Shown: positions 9,112 to 17,692, counted from the stretch's first letter. The stretch is 64,000 nucleotides of DNA from Suipraeoptans intestinalis (GCF_009696485.1 NZ_VULY01000018.1:62001-126000), one strand, 5' to 3'. Notes: generated by a model not told the origin, from the letters alone. Made by a program: numbers and translations.

Positions 9112-10338
9112 ATGACAGTCATTCCGATTCAGAATATCTATACCTTTGACCGTATGAACAACTGTGTATGTGAGTTTAATGTGGAGGTATTTGAACAGGC
9201 AACCGAACCCTTGATCCATCCCATGGCACGGCTGTGGCTGGTAAACGAGGGGATAGGGACCGTTCGGATCAACGGCAAAGAATACCTCCTGACAAGGGGA
9301 AGCCTGGTGTCTGTTCTGCCGTGGCAGATCACAGAGATCACAGAGGTGAAAAGACCCTTTCAGTTTTATGTTGTACAATACCATTTTGAGCGGATCAACG
9401 AATTGATCAAAACGTTTTTCAATCCGGGACATACGCAGATCTCTTTCATACAGACGCTTCGGAGGATGCCGGTGATCACCTTCGGAGAGGAAGTGTACAA
9501 AGAAGTGCAGCATATGTTTCACCAGATCAGGCAGGAAACACAATACCTCCACCGGGAAGAAGAAACGCAGGGAGAAGAGGCGCTTGGCAATGTCTACGTT
9601 ATCAATAAGCTGATAGAGATCCTGGTGTCCTTTGGGCGCAGCAGCAGGAAGGCGCCTTCGAAAGAGCCGGCAGATATCAGCGAGATCTTCCATTTTATGT
9701 ACACACATCTGAATGAAAAGATCACAGTTCCCATGCTGTCCAAAATGTTTTATCTGAGTGAGTCGGCCATCCGTTCCTACCTCAAAAGTAAAACAGGTTT
9801 ATCCTTTTTTGACCTGCTGAATGAAATGCGGGTGGGGAAAATGATCAACTACCTGCTCTATACGGACCTGACGGTGGGAGAACTGGCCCAGATCCTGGGA
9901 TTTGCAGATGATGCGCATATGTGTAAAATATTCAAGGCGCGGATGGGACTCAAAACCAATGAGTTCCGAAACGTCTATCAGATGGTAGGAGATGCCTGCT
10001 GCATTGCCGACAGAAAAGAAATGTATGAGCTGGTAAGCTATATTTACCGGAATCATACGGAGGATCTGCAGTTGTCCTCCATCAGCCGGCGGTTTCATAT
10101 GTCCCCCAAAGATATCAACCGCATCCTGGCTTACCAGGTGGAAATGAATTTTAATGAATTTTTAAATGTGATCCGTATCAATCATGCGGCCCATCTGCTG
10201 CTGACCAGCAAAAAAAACGTGCTGACCATTGCGCTGGAGGTGGGATATCAGACAGAAAAAACCTTTACCCGGAATTTTTTACAGCTGAAAGGGAAAACGC
10301 CGGGAGAGTTCCGAAAAAAAGTACATTTGAAAACCTAG
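9112..10338 (+). CDS. AraC-family regulator with two HTH modules
   Basis: 408 residues; start ATG 9112 preceded by GTGGGGA. Residues about 1-110 look like an AraC-type cupin sensor (GTVRINGKEYLLTRGSLV). Residues about 195-290 form one AraC HTH pair (ITVPMLSKMFYLSESAIRSY, then LTVGELAQILGFADDAHMCK), and residues about 305-405 a second (LQLSSISRRFHMSPKDINRI, then NVLTIALEVGYQTEKTFTRN with the closing GKTPGEFRKK). Normal family members (about 280-300 residues) carry one. The 199-bp gap to the next gene, with A-rich repeated ACAAAAT elements, is a plausible operator, so it likely controls the TIGR00300 gene and the exporter. The effector is unknown. Confidence 0.85.
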   Translation: MTVIPIQNIYTFDRMNNCVCEFNVEVFEQATEPLIHPMARLWLVNEGIGTVRINGKEYLLTRGSLVSVLPWQITEITEVKRPFQFYVVQYHFERINELIKTFFNPGHTQISFIQTLRRMPVITFGEEVYKEVQHMFHQIRQETQYLHREEETQGEEALGNVYVINKLIEILVSFGRSSRKAPSKEPADISEIFHFMYTHLNEKITVPMLSKMFYLSESAIRSYLKSKTGLSFFDLLNEMRVGKMINYLLYTDLTVGELAQILGFADDAHMCKIFKARMGLKTNEFRNVYQMVGDACCIADRKEMYELVSYIYRNHTEDLQLSSISRRFHMSPKDINRILAYQVEMNFNEFLNVIRINHAAHLLLTSKKNVLTIALEVGYQTEKTFTRNFLQLKGKTPGEFRKKVHLKT

Positions 10339-10537
10339 AAAAAGCGGAGAAAAGGCGCTGCCGGATCGTTTAAAAGAGGCAGACACGAAATCATCTTGTG
10401 CATGCGAACAAAATCAAACAAAAGATACAGAAATAACACAACAAAATGTCCGATAAGAAAATGACAAATTTGTTAAAGTGTTATCATGATTGTTTATAGG
10501 CCTATGAACTACATGTACAACAAAGGAGGAAAGTGTT

Positions 10538-11644
10538 ATGTCAAATTTTGAAATGCCAAAGTATCATCATCCGGACTTTACACAGGAAATGTTTGTAAAT
10601 GCGCCGGATGCCGTGTATGAGGAGGCAGAAAAAGACGGGGTAGTGCCTGAATATTATCACAGTACATCTATGTACCCTGAATACTTTAAGATCAACGGAG
10701 AATGGAAGCTTGCGGAAGAAAGCCGTATGGATTCCTGTGTGATCCTTTGTGATGACGGGCACCTGGCAGTGGTAGAATCAAGAAATATCAAAAAAGGGGA
10801 CAAGGTACTTCTTGGAAGAAAAGAAAGGTGCGAGGAAGGCGTGTACATGCACTGTCACGGATTCGAGGAAGCCGGAGAAAAACTGGACGATCAGTTTGTA
10901 TTCCGTCAGGGAAGAAGCCGTGAGACGTCCTACGCACGGGACTATGACAAATTGTTTGAATTGTTAAAGCATGAAAAAGAAAACGGCGGAAAGATCGTAT
11001 GGGTAATGGGACCGGCATTTGCTTTCGATGCAACTGCAAGGGCTTCCATGCAGGCCCTTGTGGAAAACGGATATGCTCACGGGCTTCTGGCAGGAAACGC
11101 TCTGGCTACGCACGATCTGGAAGGAGCTCTTTTGCATACGGCGCTTGGCCAGGATATTTACAGCCAGCAGTCCCAGCCGAACGGACATTACAACCATCTG
11201 GACGTTTTGAATAAAGTAAGAAGAAGCGGATCGATCCCACAGTTCATGAAGGACTATAACCTGAACGACGGCATCATCTGCAGTTGTGTAAACAACGACG
11301 TACCCATCGTACTGGCAGGCTCTATCCGGGATGACGGACCGCTTCCGGAAGTGTATGGCAACGTTTACGAGGCGGCCAACGCAATGAGAGGGATCGTAAA
11401 GGAAGCGACAACGGTGATCTGTCTGGCGACCATGCTTCATACTATCGCTGTGGGCAATATGACGCCGTCTTTCCGTGTACTGAAAGACGGAACCATCCGT
11501 CCGGTTTATCTCTACACGATAGATGCAGACGAATTTGTTGTAAACAAGCTTCTGGACAGAGGAAGTCTCTCGGCAACGACCATGGTAACTAATGTTCAGG
11601 ATTTCATTACCCGTGTTGCCAAAGGTCTTGGCGTAATGGAATAG
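10538..11644 (+). CDS. TIGR00300 / LOR-SDH-domain protein, archaeal-type ornithine cyclodeaminase-like
   Basis: 368 residues; AAAGGAGGAAAG lies just before the ATG. The C-terminal two thirds carry the family hallmarks: GGKIVWVMGPAFAFDATA, LLAGNALATHDLEGAL, GHYNHLDVLNKVRRSGSI, VLAGSIRDDGPLPEV, ATMLHTIAVGNM and LLDRGSLSATTMVTNV, matching the conserved LOR/SDH region found in archaeal NAD-dependent ornithine cyclodeaminase and in the C-terminal half of cyanobacterial AgrE/ArgZ. The N-terminal 100 residues correspond to the family's all-beta domain. By homology it may convert ornithine to proline and ammonia with bound NAD; the specificity is inference. The DMT transporter follows at 31 bp and is probably cotranscribed, so it may move the substrate or product. 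Confidence 0.75.
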   Translation: MSNFEMPKYHHPDFTQEMFVNAPDAVYEEAEKDGVVPEYYHSTSMYPEYFKINGEWKLAEESRMDSCVILCDDGHLAVVESRNIKKGDKVLLGRKERCEEGVYMHCHGFEEAGEKLDDQFVFRQGRSRETSYARDYDKLFELLKHEKENGGKIVWVMGPAFAFDATARASMQALVENGYAHGLLAGNALATHDLEGALLHTALGQDIYSQQSQPNGHYNHLDVLNKVRRSGSIPQFMKDYNLNDGIICSCVNNDVPIVLAGSIRDDGPLPEVYGNVYEAANAMRGIVKEATTVICLATMLHTIAVGNMTPSFRVLKDGTIRPVYLYTIDADEFVVNKLLDRGSLSATTMVTNVQDFITRVAKGLGVME

Positions 11645-11675
11645 TTTCCCGGGTAAAGGAATGGAGAAAAGAGTT

Positions 11676-12560
11676 ATGATGAAGAAGAATAGTATGCTGG
11701 GGAAATTGGCTCTATTGTTCGTAGCAGTTGCCTGGGGAAGTTCCATGGTTGTGATCAAAGGTTCTACGGACACATTGTCGGCAGGCGCGCTTCTTGCTTG
11801 TCGTTTCACAGTGGCAGGCGCGCTTTTGGCGCTGGCAAATATTAAAAAAATCAAACAGATTGACAAAGACTATATCAAGAGCGGTATTTTTATCGGGGTA
11901 TGTCTGTTTATGGCATATTTTACACAGACCATCGGCGTTATGCTGGAGATGCCGGGGAAGAGTCACTTCCTTTCTTCGGCGTACTGCGTGTTCGTACCGT
12001 TTCTTGGCTGGCTGATCCTGAAAGATAAGCCTAAGATTTTTCACATTATCGCTGCAACGATGTGTGCAATCGGGATTATCCTGGTATCTGTGGCGGGAAA
12101 TTTCAGCATCAGCTACGGGGATAGTATTTCTATCCTGAGTTCTGTGTTCTGGGCATCCCAGATCATTGCTATTGCAAAATGGGGAAAAGGAAAGGATCCT
12201 GTCCTGATCACCATGCTTCAGTTTGTGGTATGTGCCGTTTTGGCATGGGTCTTTACGCTGTTTACGGAAAATCCGGCAGCGATCCAGTGGGATATGGGAG
12301 CAGTCGGAGGAGTGCTGTACCTTGGTATCGTGTGTTCCGGAATCTGCTTCCTGTTGCAGACCATTGCACAGAAAACAGAGAATCCTACCAGCGTTTCCAT
12401 CATCCTGAGCTTTGAAAATATTTTCGGGCTTGTATTTGGAGCAGTTTTCTTCGGCGAGAAGTTTACGCCGCGCTCCATTATGGGATTTGTATTGATCTTT
12501 GCCGCTATTTTGATAGCGGAAACAGAGCCATCTTTCCTGAAAAAGAAAAAAGCAAAGTAG
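11676..12560 (+). CDS. DMT-superfamily (EamA) transporter
   Basis: 294 residues. ATG 11676 is chosen because GGAG ends nine bases upstream; the in-frame ATG at 11661 has poorer spacing. About ten hydrophobic segments arranged as two EamA repeats, each beginning near LALLFVAVAWGSSMVVIKGS and ISILSSVFWASQIIAIAKW; a basic tail (KKKKAK) ends the protein. Family members export amino acids, nucleosides or other small metabolites across the cytoplasmic membrane by secondary transport. Its position directly after the ornithine-cyclodeaminase-like gene suggests an amino-acid-related substrate; that is inference. A GC-rich dyad follows at about 12610-12636. Confidence 0.85.
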   Translation: MMKKNSMLGKLALLFVAVAWGSSMVVIKGSTDTLSAGALLACRFTVAGALLALANIKKIKQIDKDYIKSGIFIGVCLFMAYFTQTIGVMLEMPGKSHFLSSAYCVFVPFLGWLILKDKPKIFHIIAATMCAIGIILVSVAGNFSISYGDSISILSSVFWASQIIAIAKWGKGKDPVLITMLQFVVCAVLAWVFTLFTENPAAIQWDMGAVGGVLYLGIVCSGICFLLQTIAQKTENPTSVSIILSFENIFGLVFGAVFFGEKFTPRSIMGFVLIFAAILIAETEPSFLKKKKAK

Positions 12561-12660
12561 AGGGAAGAAAAAGGTTTCCTGGGATCCTTTGAGATCCTGT
12601 ACGTCAAGAAAGGAGCGGCGGTCAGAAGGCCGCCTGCGCCCTTTCAAAAAATTATCGGTC

Positions 12661-12689
12661 TTTCCAACCGCCCGTTGTTTTGCTATACT
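12661..12689 (+). promoter_or_regulatory. Promoter with extended -10 for the DUF3842 gene
   Basis: TTTCCA (12661-12666), 17-base spacer and TGCTATACT, an extended -10 (TATACT at 12684-12689), 37 bases before the ATG at 12727. Confidence 0.55.
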
Positions 12690-12726
12690 GTATCAGTCAG
12701 AAAAAGAAAGAAATGGGGGATCAGAG

Positions 12727-13137
12727 ATGAAGCTATTGGTAATAGACGCACAGGGCGGAGGTATGGGGAAACAGCTGGTATCAGCGATCAAAAAAGAGTT
12801 TCCTCTGGCGGAGATCACAGCGGTGGGAACCAACTCCTTGGCTACGTCCAACATGTTAAAAGCAGGAGCGGATCATGCTGCAACGGGGGAAAATGCAGTA
12901 GTAGTAGGCTGCAGAAGGGCAGAAGTCATTATAGGGCCGGTAGGGATCGTGATCGCAGACTCCATGTATGGGGAAATTACGCCCAGAATGGCAGAAGCCG
13001 TGGGGCAAAGTGAGGCAAAGAAGTTTTTGCTCCCCATGAGTCACTGTAACAATACCATCGTGGGAGTGGGAAATACTTCCATGGGGTTTTTGATGGCATC
13101 CGTCATCGAAGAGTTAATTCAATATTTTCACTGCTAG
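12727..13137 (+). CDS. DUF3842 family protein
   Basis: 136 residues; GGGGGA upstream supports ATG 12727. The protein begins MKLLVIDAQGGGMGKQLV, a glycine-rich loop at the end of a first beta strand as in nucleotide-binding Rossmann-like folds, and continues with GTNSLATSNMLKAGAD, GPVGIVIADSMYGEIT and LPMSHCNNTIVGVGN. These are hallmarks of DUF3842, a small cytosolic clostridial family without an assigned function. The conserved His and Cys near residue 111 (SHCNN) could bind metal, which would suit its place directly upstream of a nickel importer and nickel-cofactor genes, but that is speculation. It has its own promoter and is separated from the transporter by a structured leader and a terminator. 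Confidence 0.8.
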   Translation: MKLLVIDAQGGGMGKQLVSAIKKEFPLAEITAVGTNSLATSNMLKAGADHAATGENAVVVGCRRAEVIIGPVGIVIADSMYGEITPRMAEAVGQSEAKKFLLPMSHCNNTIVGVGNTSMGFLMASVIEELIQYFHC

Positions 13138-13143
13138 AAAGCA

Positions 13144-13243
13144 GCACCATAGGAAGGGGATCCCGGCTGAAAACAGCACGAAGCGTAACGGAAGTACAGA
13201 AGTATTTCAACAGCAGGCAGCCGGATACAAAGTTCTATGGAGC
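13144..13243 (+). ncRNA. Structured 5' leader of the nickel ABC operon (riboswitch-like, class unknown)
   Basis: Nested pairings are visible. P1: GC-x-CCATAG at 13144-13152 with CTATGG-x-GC at 13235-13243. P2: CCGGCTG 13163-13169 with CAGCCGG 13218-13224. P3: GAAGTAC 13191-13197 with GTATTTC 13202-13208. GCTG 13166-13169 can alternatively pair with CAGC 13174-13177 across AAAA, giving a competing fold. A terminator follows 24 bases later and the importer begins 22 bases after that. This is the architecture of a transcription-attenuating riboswitch; Ni/Co or a cofactor intermediate would be logical ligands. It does not obviously match the cobalamin core, and the NiCo consensus could not be tested here. 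Confidence 0.5.
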
Positions 13244-13267
13244 ACACAAAATAAGAAATGTCAGAAG

Positions 13268-13307
13268 GCATAAGAACATCCAGAAGGGTGGTTCGTATGC
13301 TTTTTTT
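13268..13307 (+). terminator. Intrinsic terminator / attenuator ahead of the ABC importer
   Basis: GCATAAGAACATCC pairs (two mismatches) with GGTGGTTCGTATGC and is followed by seven Ts; an outer GAAATG/CATTTC pairing extends it. It lies after DUF3842 but also directly 5' of the substrate-binding-protein gene, consistent with attenuation of the importer operon. Confidence 0.8.
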
Positions 13308-13329
13308 CATTTCAGAAGAGAGGGAATCT

Positions 13330-14937
13330 ATGAAAAGAAAAATCGTGAGTATCATATGTATAACGGCAATGGTAGCGCTGGTTGCGTTTGGCTGCAAAAA
13401 AGCGCCGGAGAACAAGGAGGCTTCCGTCGGAAAGGAAGAGGGAGTAAAGGCGTACGTGGGGACGTATCTGTTTAAAAAGAGTCTGGATCCTATCAAGGGG
13501 GCTATGGCCTATGGCTATCCGTTTATTAACAATGCTTTGATCAAAGTGAACAGCCAGTCAGAATATGTAGGAGACCTGGCAAAAAGCTGGGAGATCAGCC
13601 AGGATTTTCTGACTTATACCTTCCATCTGAAGGAAGGGATCAAATTTAGCGACGGAAGCGACTTTCATGCGGAGGATGTGGTATTTACCTATGAAACGGT
13701 GCAAAAAAATCAGGCGGACAATGAAAATGTAGATCTGACGCATCTTGAATCGGTATCAGCCCTTGACGAAAACACAGTGGAATTCCGGTTAAAAGAAGCG
13801 TATTCTCCGTTTTTGGATACTACGGCGCTTCTTCAGATCGTACCGTCAGATGCATATGACAGCAAAGCCTTTGACACAAACCCCATCGGAACAGGGGCTT
13901 ACAAAGTAGCGCAGTATGACACAGACCAGCAGATCATCCTGGAGACAAACGAGCATTACTTTGGAGAGAAACCTTCTATCGAGAAAGTCACATTGGTAAA
14001 TATGGACATCGACGCTGCCTTTGCAGCCGCAAAAGCAGGAGAACTGGATCTTGTTATGGTGGAAACAAGCTATTCCAAAGAAAACGTGAAGGGAATGACC
14101 TTGCAGAAGCTGGAAACGATGGATGTAAGAAATGTCAGCCTTCCGGTTCGTCCGGTAACGAAGATGGAGAATGCGAAGGGAGAGACGGTGACCGTCGGAA
14201 ACCCGGTAACTTCCGATCCGGCAGTAAGAAAAGCACTTTCCATAGGAATCGACCGGCAGAAGATCATTGAGCATGCCTTTGACGGAATCGGGATCCCGGC
14301 TGTAAACTTTACAGACAATCTTGTGTGGGCGAGCACCGATACCTATCCGGACAAGCAGACGGACGAAGCCAAAGCGCTTTTGGATGAGGCAGGCTGGAAG
14401 GTAGGAAAAGACGGAATCCGTGAGAAGGACGGGCAGGCGTGTGCCTTCCACCTGTACGCAGCGGCAAACGATACAGACAGATATCACCTCTGTGTGGCGC
14501 TTGCGGAAAATGCAAAAGAACTGGGAATCGACATCCAGGTAAAAACAGCTACCTGGGACGAGATCCTGACCCTGCAAAACACAGAGCCCATCATATGGGG
14601 CTGGGGACAATATTCTCCGACAGTCCTGTCTTCTTTGTTTCAGTCAGACCTGTTCCTGACGGGAGGATATGATAATGCGTCAGGCTATGAAAATCCGCAG
14701 GCGGACGCCAAGATCCAGGAAGCGCTGACTGCCGACACACAGGAAAAAGCCATCGCCTCATGGAAGGAACTGCAAAAGATCGTGGAGCAGGATTACACCA
14801 ATCTGTTTCTTGTAAATATCCAGCACTGTTACTTTGTCAGCGACAACTTGGATATTTCCGTAGATACACAGATCCCACATCCCCATGGCCACGGGGCGCC
14901 TGTGATCTGCAATATGGCAGACTGGAAGCTGAAATAG
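13330..14937 (+). CDS. ABC transporter substrate-binding lipoprotein (nickel/oligopeptide type)
   Basis: 535 residues. ATG 13330 is preceded by AGAGGGA and opens a lipoprotein signal (MKRKIVSII...VALVAFGCKK, lipobox cysteine near residue 22). The mature part is an SBP_bac_5 (peptide/nickel) fold: LAKSWEISQDFLTYTFHLKE, GIKFSDGSDFHAEDVVFTYE, GTGAYKVAQYD, DPAVRKALSIGIDRQKII and LLDEAGWKVGKDGIREKDG are family signatures. It would be anchored outside the membrane and deliver ligand to the two permeases downstream. Nickel is inferred from co-location with larB/larC/larE; peptide binding cannot be excluded from sequence. First gene of a five-gene importer operon, 16 bp from the permease. Confidence 0.85.
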   Translation: MKRKIVSIICITAMVALVAFGCKKAPENKEASVGKEEGVKAYVGTYLFKKSLDPIKGAMAYGYPFINNALIKVNSQSEYVGDLAKSWEISQDFLTYTFHLKEGIKFSDGSDFHAEDVVFTYETVQKNQADNENVDLTHLESVSALDENTVEFRLKEAYSPFLDTTALLQIVPSDAYDSKAFDTNPIGTGAYKVAQYDTDQQIILETNEHYFGEKPSIEKVTLVNMDIDAAFAAAKAGELDLVMVETSYSKENVKGMTLQKLETMDVRNVSLPVRPVTKMENAKGETVTVGNPVTSDPAVRKALSIGIDRQKIIEHAFDGIGIPAVNFTDNLVWASTDTYPDKQTDEAKALLDEAGWKVGKDGIREKDGQACAFHLYAAANDTDRYHLCVALAENAKELGIDIQVKTATWDEILTLQNTEPIIWGWGQYSPTVLSSLFQSDLFLTGGYDNASGYENPQADAKIQEALTADTQEKAIASWKELQKIVEQDYTNLFLVNIQHCYFVSDNLDISVDTQIPHPHGHGAPVICNMADWKLK

Positions 14938-14953
14938 AACCGGAGAAAAGGCT

Positions 14954-15937
14954 ATGAAACAAGGAAAAAAGTTATTAGAAGAAAGTATAAGGATGTTGCT
15001 GCTTTTAATAGCGGTCAGCATTGTGGCGTTTTTACTGATCACAAAGGCGCCTATCGATCCACTTGTTTCCTACATCGGTACAAATTCAACACTGTCGGAG
15101 GAGGCAAAAGCAGAGATCGTAAAGGAATGGGGATTGAAAGATCCCCTTCCCCAACGATTTTTTATCTGGGTCAAGCATGCGGTGCGTGGAGATCTGGGAA
15201 GATCCATCACCTATAAAAAGTCGGTCAGCACGGTGATCCGGACAAAATTTTCTTATTCCATCCTACTCATGATGCTGGCATGGCTCTTTTCCGGCGTCCT
15301 AGGATTTGTCATAGGGATCTTCTGCGGGATGCGCCAGGGAGGGATCCTGGACAAATTAATAAAAACTTTCTGTCTTCTGATCAAATCGGCGCCGGTTTTC
15401 TGGATCGGACTTTTGGCTTTGACAGTCTTTGCAGTCTGGCTGGGCTGGTTTCCTATCGGAATGGCAGTTCCTACGGGGAAACTGGCCTCAGATGTTACGG
15501 TGGGAGACCGTATCCGCCATCTGGTCCTGCCGGTATTTACGCTTACGCTTGTGAGCATCAGTGAGGTTGTATTATATACACGGCAGAAGGTGATAGAGAT
15601 CAGGAACAGCGATTTTATCCTGTATGCAAGGGCCAGAGGAGAAAACAACAGACAGCTTGTCCGACGTCATATTTTACGAAATGTGGCTCTTCCGGCTATC
15701 ACGGTACAGTTTGCTTCTTTTAACGAACTATTTGGAGGGATGGCGCTTGCAGAGACTGTATTTGCCTATCCCGGTATCGGAACGGCAGCAACTGCCGCAG
15801 CTACCAATGCAGACGTACCGCTTCTTTTGGGAATTGCCGTATGCAGCGCAATATTTGTATTTGTGGGAAATCTGATCGCCAACCTGCTGTATGGTGTGTT
15901 TGATCCCCGGATCAGAGAGGGGGAGCAGCGTGGATAA
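14954..15937 (+). CDS. ABC transporter permease (NikB/DppB-like)
   Basis: 327 residues. Begins with a membrane helix (MLLLLIAVSIVAFLLI) and then the N-terminal domain of the DppB/NikB class (LGRSITYKKSVSTVIRTKF). Five further hydrophobic segments follow; the ATPase-coupling EAA loop reads YARARGENNRQLVRRHILRN, in agreement with the EAA-x3-G-x9-I-x-LP pattern, and is followed by LPAITVQFASFNELFGGMA and ETVFAYPGIG. It forms half of the membrane channel. The gene overlaps the next permease by 8 bp, so translation is coupled. Confidence 0.88.
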   Translation: MKQGKKLLEESIRMLLLLIAVSIVAFLLITKAPIDPLVSYIGTNSTLSEEAKAEIVKEWGLKDPLPQRFFIWVKHAVRGDLGRSITYKKSVSTVIRTKFSYSILLMMLAWLFSGVLGFVIGIFCGMRQGGILDKLIKTFCLLIKSAPVFWIGLLALTVFAVWLGWFPIGMAVPTGKLASDVTVGDRIRHLVLPVFTLTLVSISEVVLYTRQKVIEIRNSDFILYARARGENNRQLVRRHILRNVALPAITVQFASFNELFGGMALAETVFAYPGIGTAATAAATNADVPLLLGIAVCSAIFVFVGNLIANLLYGVFDPRIREGEQRG

Positions 15938-16763
15938 AAGACAGATTTGGAACAGGCGGATCCTGGTGGCTCTTTTGGTGTCCGCTGCAGTCGTATATCT
16001 GGCAGGGATCTTTTTCTGGGGGATTTCTATGGATCCTTCCTGTTATGATACAAATTATGCGGACAAATTTATATCTCCGGGATCAAAGCATTGGTTTGGC
16101 ACGGATTTTGTGGGAAGAGATATGTTTTACCGATGTATCAAAGGATTGTCCAACAGTCTGATCGTGGGGATCCTGGCGTCGGTCGTCAGCTCTGTCATTG
16201 CTTTGGCGGCCGGAATTGCCTCCGCTGTGCTTGGCGGCCGGGTGGACCGATGTGTAAATTGGTGTGTGGATCTGTGTATGGGTCTGCCTCATCTTGTACT
16301 TTTGATACTGATCTCTTTTATGATGGGAAAGGGGGGCAGGGGAGTCACGATAGCGGTAGCTCTGACCCACTGGCCTTCCCTGACCAGGATCGTCCGCTCG
16401 GAAGTGATGCAGATACGATCCTCACAGTATGTGCAGGCGTCATACCGATTGGGGAAATCAAAGATCTATGTGGCAGTCCGTCATATTCTGCCGCATGTTC
16501 TTCCGGTATACATGATCGGACTGATCCTGTTGTTTCCCCATGCGATCATGCATGAGGCCGCCATCACCTTCCTTGGGTTTGGGATGCCTGCAGAAATGCC
16601 TGCCATCGGCGTGATCTTATCAGAGGCGATGAATCATATCACAACAGGAAAATGGTGGCTTGCCCTGTTTCCCGGATGTATGCTTCTGATCGCAGTGATT
16701 CTATTTGACGTGATCGGAGAAAATCTTAAAAAACTCTGGAATCCGGGAAGCGCACAGGAGTAG
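15930..16763 (+). CDS. ABC transporter permease (NikC/DppC-like)
   Basis: 277 residues from a GTG start inside the end of the previous gene, with GAGAGGGGG seven bases upstream. N-terminal helix, then a short periplasmic-side segment containing HWFGTDFVGRDMFYRCIKG, the hallmark of the DppC/NikC class. The core has five more helices and the coupling loop YVQASYRLGKSKIYVAVRHI (EAA-like), then HEAAITFLGFGMP. It pairs with the preceding permease to form the importer pore. Nickel as substrate is inferred from the lar genes downstream. Confidence 0.88.
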   Translation: MDKRQIWNRRILVALLVSAAVVYLAGIFFWGISMDPSCYDTNYADKFISPGSKHWFGTDFVGRDMFYRCIKGLSNSLIVGILASVVSSVIALAAGIASAVLGGRVDRCVNWCVDLCMGLPHLVLLILISFMMGKGGRGVTIAVALTHWPSLTRIVRSEVMQIRSSQYVQASYRLGKSKIYVAVRHILPHVLPVYMIGLILLFPHAIMHEAAITFLGFGMPAEMPAIGVILSEAMNHITTGKWWLALFPGCMLLIAVILFDVIGENLKKLWNPGSAQE

Positions 16764-16771
16764 GGGGAGAA

Positions 16772-17692
16772 ATGAAAGAGAAAAGTATTTTAACGGTAGA
16801 CGACCTGGTTGTGTCGTTTCATATGTATAAAGGTTTGTTTCGGAAAGAGCGTCTGGAAGTCGTGCATTCTCTTTCTTTGGATGTCAATCGGGGAGAGATC
16901 GTGGCTGTGGTAGGCTCCAGCGGATCCGGGAAAAGCCTTCTTGCCCATGCCATCATGGGACTTCTTCCCGATAATGCAGCGGTGAGTGGAAGGATTTGCT
17001 ATGACGGAAAAGAGCTGACGCAAAAGACCAGAAAAGCTCTTCTGGGAAAAAAGATGACGTTCATCCCACAGTCTGTAGACTATCTGGATCCTGTAATGAA
17101 GGTGGGAAAGCAGGTGATAGGAGTCTATTCCACAAAGGAACGCCAGGAGGAACTGTTTGAAAAATACAAATTGCCGAAAGAAACAGAGGAGATGTATCCG
17201 TTTCAGCTTTCAGGAGGAATGGCAAGAAGAGTACTGGTCTCATCGGCAGTCACGGAGATGCCGCAGCTTTTGATCGCAGATGAGCCCACGCCGGGGCTGG
17301 GAATTGAGATGGCCATGGATACGCTGAAGCATTTTCGGGAGATTGCAGATCAGGGGGCGGGGGTGCTTCTGATTACCCATGACATTGACCTGGCGTTTTC
17401 GGTGGCTGACAGGATCGCTGTGTTTTATGCCGGGACCATCCTGGAATCTGCTCCGACGGAAGACTTTCTTGCCGGTGCAAAAAAACTTCGCCATCCTTAC
17501 AGCAAGGCGTTTATTTCCGCACTTCCGCAAAATGAGTTTCAGGCCATGGAAGGTGTCCAACCCCATGCGGCCTGCCTGCCAAAGGGATGCCTGTTTGCGG
17601 ACCGTTGTCCGAATGTGACGCAGGAATGTTTGGAAGAGATTCCCATGAGAAGCTTACGCGGCGGAAAGGTCAGGTGTGTACATGCAACTTAG
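16772..17692 (+). CDS. ABC transporter ATPase (NikD/DppD-like)
   Basis: 306 residues; GTAGGGGGA precedes the ATG. Walker A VVGSSGSGKSLLAHAIMG at about residue 48, Q-loop FIPQSVDYLDP, signature LSGGMARRVLVSSAV, Walker B LLIADEPTPGLG and switch histidine LLITHDIDLA. A C-terminal extension with HPYSKAFISALPQ and CLFADRCPNVTQEC, the oligo/dipeptide-transporter ATPase tail whose cysteines bind an Fe-S cluster in some members, fits this subfamily. It works with the following shorter ATPase as a heterodimer on the cytoplasmic face. Confidence 0.88.
   Translation: MKEKSILTVDDLVVSFHMYKGLFRKERLEVVHSLSLDVNRGEIVAVVGSSGSGKSLLAHAIMGLLPDNAAVSGRICYDGKELTQKTRKALLGKKMTFIPQSVDYLDPVMKVGKQVIGVYSTKERQEELFEKYKLPKETEEMYPFQLSGGMARRVLVSSAVTEMPQLLIADEPTPGLGIEMAMDTLKHFREIADQGAGVLLITHDIDLAFSVADRIAVFYAGTILESAPTEDFLAGAKKLRHPYSKAFISALPQNEFQAMEGVQPHAACLPKGCLFADRCPNVTQECLEEIPMRSLRGGKVRCVHAT

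Noticed and set aside
13144-13243. Cobalamin riboswitch upstream of the importer
   Set aside because: Some short matches (GGCTGAAAAC, GCCGGATAC) recall the B12 box, but the CCCGCnACTGT core and the GCCAGGAGACCTGCC-type box are missing.
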